Assembly (NCBI RefSeq): GCF_025149465.1
Contig: NZ_CP102275.1
Coordinates: forward strand, 310,001 to 374,000
Direction: 5' to 3'
DNA: 64,000 nt
DNA from: Thomasclavelia spiroformis DSM 1552
Lineage (GTDB): Bacteria > Bacillota_I > Bacilli_A > Erysipelotrichales > Coprobacillaceae
Shown here: one piece after another, positions 61,845 to 64,000 of the stretch
How positions within the stretch are numbered: the stretch's first letter is position 1
Layout: each line of letters starts with the position of its first letter
Made by a program: the position numbers and the translations under genes
Notes under the pieces: generated by a model
Database searches by the model: none
Told to the model about the DNA's origin: nothing
Seen by the model: the letters and a program-made list of their open reading frames with translations, nothing else

Positions 61845-63119
61845 TTAATTTATACAAGATAGAACAAGAGCAATTAAATATTCATTTAAAAATATGTTAT
61901 TTATTAATTTAGGTTCAATTTTTTCTTTATCTTTTATAGAACGGTAGAATGTACATATTATTTCTAAACTAGTTAGCTTTTTTATTGAAGAAAAAATTTC
62001 TTTAATATAAATATTTTTTAAATTATCTTTGCGAGTATAATTTGAATAATATTTTTTTAAAAATGTATTTGATATTTCCAAATATATTTTATTAAAATCA
62101 TATACTAAATCACTTTGAAAATGAAAATATTCCATAGTTATTTCAATTCCGCGAATAAAATAATCTTTTAAATCTAAATTATTGAGATAAGTATCGGTTT
62201 TTAATAAATCTGTTAATGGTAAATTTGAGGAAAATAATGTTTTATTGATAATATTTTTATTAATAGCTGCTTCAAAACTTATAACCGACCAATAAAACTT
62301 ATTTAAAATATTTATATCAATATCACAATTATAGAAAATAAAGCGATAACCCATTAATTTATTAAATGTTTTTAATGTATCATAGTAACCTAGTTTAATT
62401 CGCCAATCAAGTAATTCACGATTAAAATCAAGGAAACTACCTAGATCATAGCTAGGACAAATTAATTTAATATATGGGCGATTATTAAAGTGATTGTGAG
62501 TAATTTCTTTTGAAAGTTCAATAGCAATAATTTCATCAGCTTTCATTTTTAAAGCTAGTGAAATGGGAAGGTTATCATAATAACCACCATCAATATATCC
62601 TTGTTTATTTATATAATGGATGGGAAATGCTGGAAAACAAGAAGCAGAAGCAATTGCATACTCTACTGGTTCGTTTGGTTTCATATCTTTTTTTGTGATT
62701 TGTAATGGAGATAGACTAGGATATTTAACAGTTACAATGCCATAGTCAATGTTACTATCAAACAATTTTTTATCATTATATAAAGAACGAATTTTTTTCT
62801 TTAGGGGAGTTATATCTGCACCTTTTTCGTTAATATATGATTTAAAAAATGGTTCAATAAGATTGGTTTGTGAAATCATTGACTCAATTGAAAAATTAAG
62901 ATTAATGGGATCTTTTAATACATCACTTATTTTTATTTCATCCCATAGTTTATATAGTGCTTCATAATCTTTTTGTACTACAAGCAAGGCGTTTAAAGCA
63001 CCAACTGATGTACCAGTAACAATATTAAAGTTATAGCCTAATTTTATTAATGCTTTGATGCATCCTGATTGATAGGCGCCTTTAGAACCGCCACCAGCCA
63101 ATACTAATGCTTGTTTCAA
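61845..63119 (-). CDS. Patatin-like phospholipase
   Basis: 424 residues. Oxyanion loop AGGGSKGAY at the N-terminus, nucleophile elbow GTSVG, and catalytic Asp in YIDGGYYDNLP make a Ser-Asp dyad lipase of the RssA/YlbK type (first ~280 residues). The C-terminal ~140 residues are helical, Lys/Asn-rich and not recognised. No signal peptide, so intracellular lipid acyl hydrolase. AGGTGA five bases ahead points to the TTG at 63119, giving MKQALVLAGGG, the usual patatin start; GTG at 63128 overlaps the site. Confidence 0.88.
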   Translation of the reverse strand: MKQALVLAGGGSKGAYQSGCIKALIKLGYNFNIVTGTSVGALNALLVVQKDYEALYKLWDEIKISDVLKDPINLNFSIESMISQTNLIEPFFKSYINEKGADITPLKKKIRSLYNDKKLFDSNIDYGIVTVKYPSLSPLQITKKDMKPNEPVEYAIASASCFPAFPIHYINKQGYIDGGYYDNLPISLALKMKADEIIAIELSKEITHNHFNNRPYIKLICPSYDLGSFLDFNRELLDWRIKLGYYDTLKTFNKLMGYRFIFYNCDIDINILNKFYWSVISFEAAINKNIINKTLFSSNLPLTDLLKTDTYLNNLDLKDYFIRGIEITMEYFHFQSDLVYDFNKIYLEISNTFLKKYYSNYTRKDNLKNIYIKEIFSSIKKLTSLEIICTFYRSIKDKEKIEPKLINNIFLNEYLIALVLSCIN

Positions 63120-63197
63120 ATTTATCACCTAATATAAATTATGTATTTTTTATAAATAGTAGTACAAAATTTTGCTTTTTTATTATAAAGTCAAAGT

Positions 63198-63226
63198 TTG
63201 TTTTGCTGGATTAATTTTGCTATAAT
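63198..63226 (+). promoter_or_regulatory. ridA promoter
   Basis: TTGTTT (63198-63203), 17-bp spacer ending TGC, TATAAT (63221-63226): an extended -10 promoter. Confidence 0.65.
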
Positions 63227-63248
63227 GGATTAAAAAGGAGGTAATAAG

Positions 63249-63623
63249 ATGAAAAACGTAGTAAAAACTGATAAAGCACCAGGTGCAATTGGACCATATA
63301 GTCAAGGAATTAATGTTGGCAATATGTATTTTTTCTCTGGACAAATTCCTTTAAATCCAGAAACTGGTTTAATGCCTGAAGGAATAGAAGCACAAGCTCA
63401 TCAAGCTTTAAAAAATGTAAAAGGATTATTAGATAGTCAAGGATTAGATTTTTCTAATGTTGTTAAAACAACTGTATTTTTAGATAACATGGATGATTTT
63501 GTGACAGTAAATGATATTTATGCTACATATTTTGTTGAACCATTTCCAGCTCGTAGTGCAGTTGAAGTGGCAAAGCTTCCAAAAGGAGCTTTGATTGAAG
63601 TGGAAGTTATCGCAGTTAAATAA
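63249..63623 (+). CDS. ridA: RidA family enamine/imine deaminase
   Basis: 124 residues, trimeric RidA/YjgF fold. APGAIGPYSQGI, FFSGQIPLNPETG, the substrate-binding Arg in PFPARSAVEVAKLPKG, and Glu in LIEVEVIA are the active-site residues of true RidA. It hydrolyses 2-iminobutanoate/2-aminoacrylate from PLP enzymes, protecting metabolism. AAGGAGG precedes the start. It has its own promoter and terminator. Confidence 0.95.
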   Translation: MKNVVKTDKAPGAIGPYSQGINVGNMYFFSGQIPLNPETGLMPEGIEAQAHQALKNVKGLLDSQGLDFSNVVKTTVFLDNMDDFVTVNDIYATYFVEPFPARSAVEVAKLPKGALIEVEVIAVK

Positions 63624-63660
63624 AATAATTGGTATAGTTAATTAACTATACCAATTATTT
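63623..63660. terminator. Bidirectional terminator between ridA and uppP
   Basis: A perfect palindrome of about 18-bp arms (63623-63640 with 63643-63660), flanked by A/T runs, between convergent genes. Confidence 0.85.
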
Positions 63661-63671
63661 TATTTTTTAAG

Positions 63672-64000
63672 TTATAGGAATAATACTGTTAAGATACCTG
63701 CAATTAAACAATATCTAGAAAAGAAAATTAATTTTCTCTTTTTTAATAATTTAAATAATAATTTCAAAGAAAAATATGTTGTAACTGTACTAACTAAAAA
63801 AATAGTTAGATATAGTGACCATGATACTTGAGATACATTTGTATTAAAAAGTTCATTTAATTTTAAAATAATATTAATAATGCCAACGGGAATGAACATA
63901 AGAAAAGAAAAATCTTGAGCTGTTTTTGGTGTTAAACCACTTAACATACCTACACTTAAAGTTACACCGCTACGAGAAATACCTGGCAATAGTGAAAAAA
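63672..64000 (-). CDS. uppP: Undecaprenyl-diphosphate phosphatase, C-terminal part
   Basis: The frame is open to the right edge, so only the last ~109 residues are visible. [14 protein letters not shown] is the second active-site motif of UppP/BacA (PGISRSG with the catalytic Ser/Arg), followed by [13 protein letters not shown] and three membrane helices. Recycles the lipid carrier for wall synthesis. The real start lies outside the window; the in-frame TTG at 63989 is internal. Confidence 0.9.
   Translation of the reverse strand, partial: FSLLPGISRSGVTLSVGMLSGLTPKTAQDFSFLMFIPVGIINIILKLNELFNTNVSQVSWSLYLTIFLVSTVTTYFSLKLLFKLLKKRKLIFFSRYCLIAGILTVLFL

Noticed and set aside
1..64000. CRISPR arrays, rRNA or tRNA genes
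   Set aside because: No regularly spaced short repeats and no cloverleaf or rRNA-like segment were seen on either strand. Small tRNAs can be missed by eye.

Overview
The window is very AT-rich, its genes sit close together on both strands, and ribosome-binding sites are strong. The gene content points to a low-GC gut Firmicute of the Erysipelotrichales type (Thomasclavelia / Clostridium ramosum-like). That placement is inferred from codon use, the T-box, the surface glycosidases and the Tn916-family integrase; no rRNA or tRNA marker gene is present.

Layout. 1-6.6 kb: housekeeping genes (end of a DUF885 peptidase, an M15B-like peptidase, a hemolysin III-type membrane protein, an ABC-F ATPase, tag, a HAD phosphatase). 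6.7-12.2 kb, minus strand: a giant surface protein (EEP hydrolase, discoidin, FIVAR and Ig-like domains, PL8 polysaccharide lyase, cell-wall anchor) cut into three frames by two single-base frameshifts. 12.29-12.82 kb, minus strand: decayed queD, queE and folE, so a dead preQ0/queuosine-precursor operon. 13-17.6 kb: Na/Pi symporter, flavodoxin/ferredoxin protein, SulP transporter. 17.7-19.6 kb: a group II intron sitting directly behind a terminator hairpin. 19.6-20.6 kb: decayed, unrecognised repeats. 20.7-32.2 kb: three anchored hexosaminidases (GH84, GH20, GH84); the first has a LicT/BglG-type antitermination leader. 32.4-40.3 kb: PurF-like protein without its Cys nucleophile, CrcB, a MecA-like PBP, T-box-trpS, an EutH-like protein and a pRiA4b ORF-3 protein. 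40.5-45.6 kb: a LamG x4 metallophosphoesterase surface protein. 45.7-50.4 kb: PHP phosphatase, serC-serA under a two-operator promoter, NodB deacetylase.

50.48-59.35 kb is an integrated mobilizable element of about 8.9 kb. It has Tn916-type Int and Xis, a MobT-like relaxase, a candidate oriT and Tn916 Orf7/Orf8-like regulators, but no conjugation pore genes. Its ends can be placed almost to the base because it split one of two tandem copies of a small host gene and the other copy is intact next door. Its cargo is a self-contained MerR-type regulon: a MerR/GyrI-like regulator plus three promoters with the same 35-to-10 spacing of 19 bp and near-identical dyads. These drive a small membrane protein, a GNAT acetyltransferase, and a penicillin-V-acylase/bile-salt-hydrolase-family amidase with a secreted helical protein. 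This is the best candidate here for an undescribed system.

59.7-64 kb: MATE exporter, BioY, patatin phospholipase, RidA and the end of UppP.

Working together: the five anchored proteins share FIVAR modules and a VKTGD-type sorting signal and look like one glycan/matrix-foraging surface set. Two of them have cre-like sites and one has a RAT, so carbon supply probably controls them.
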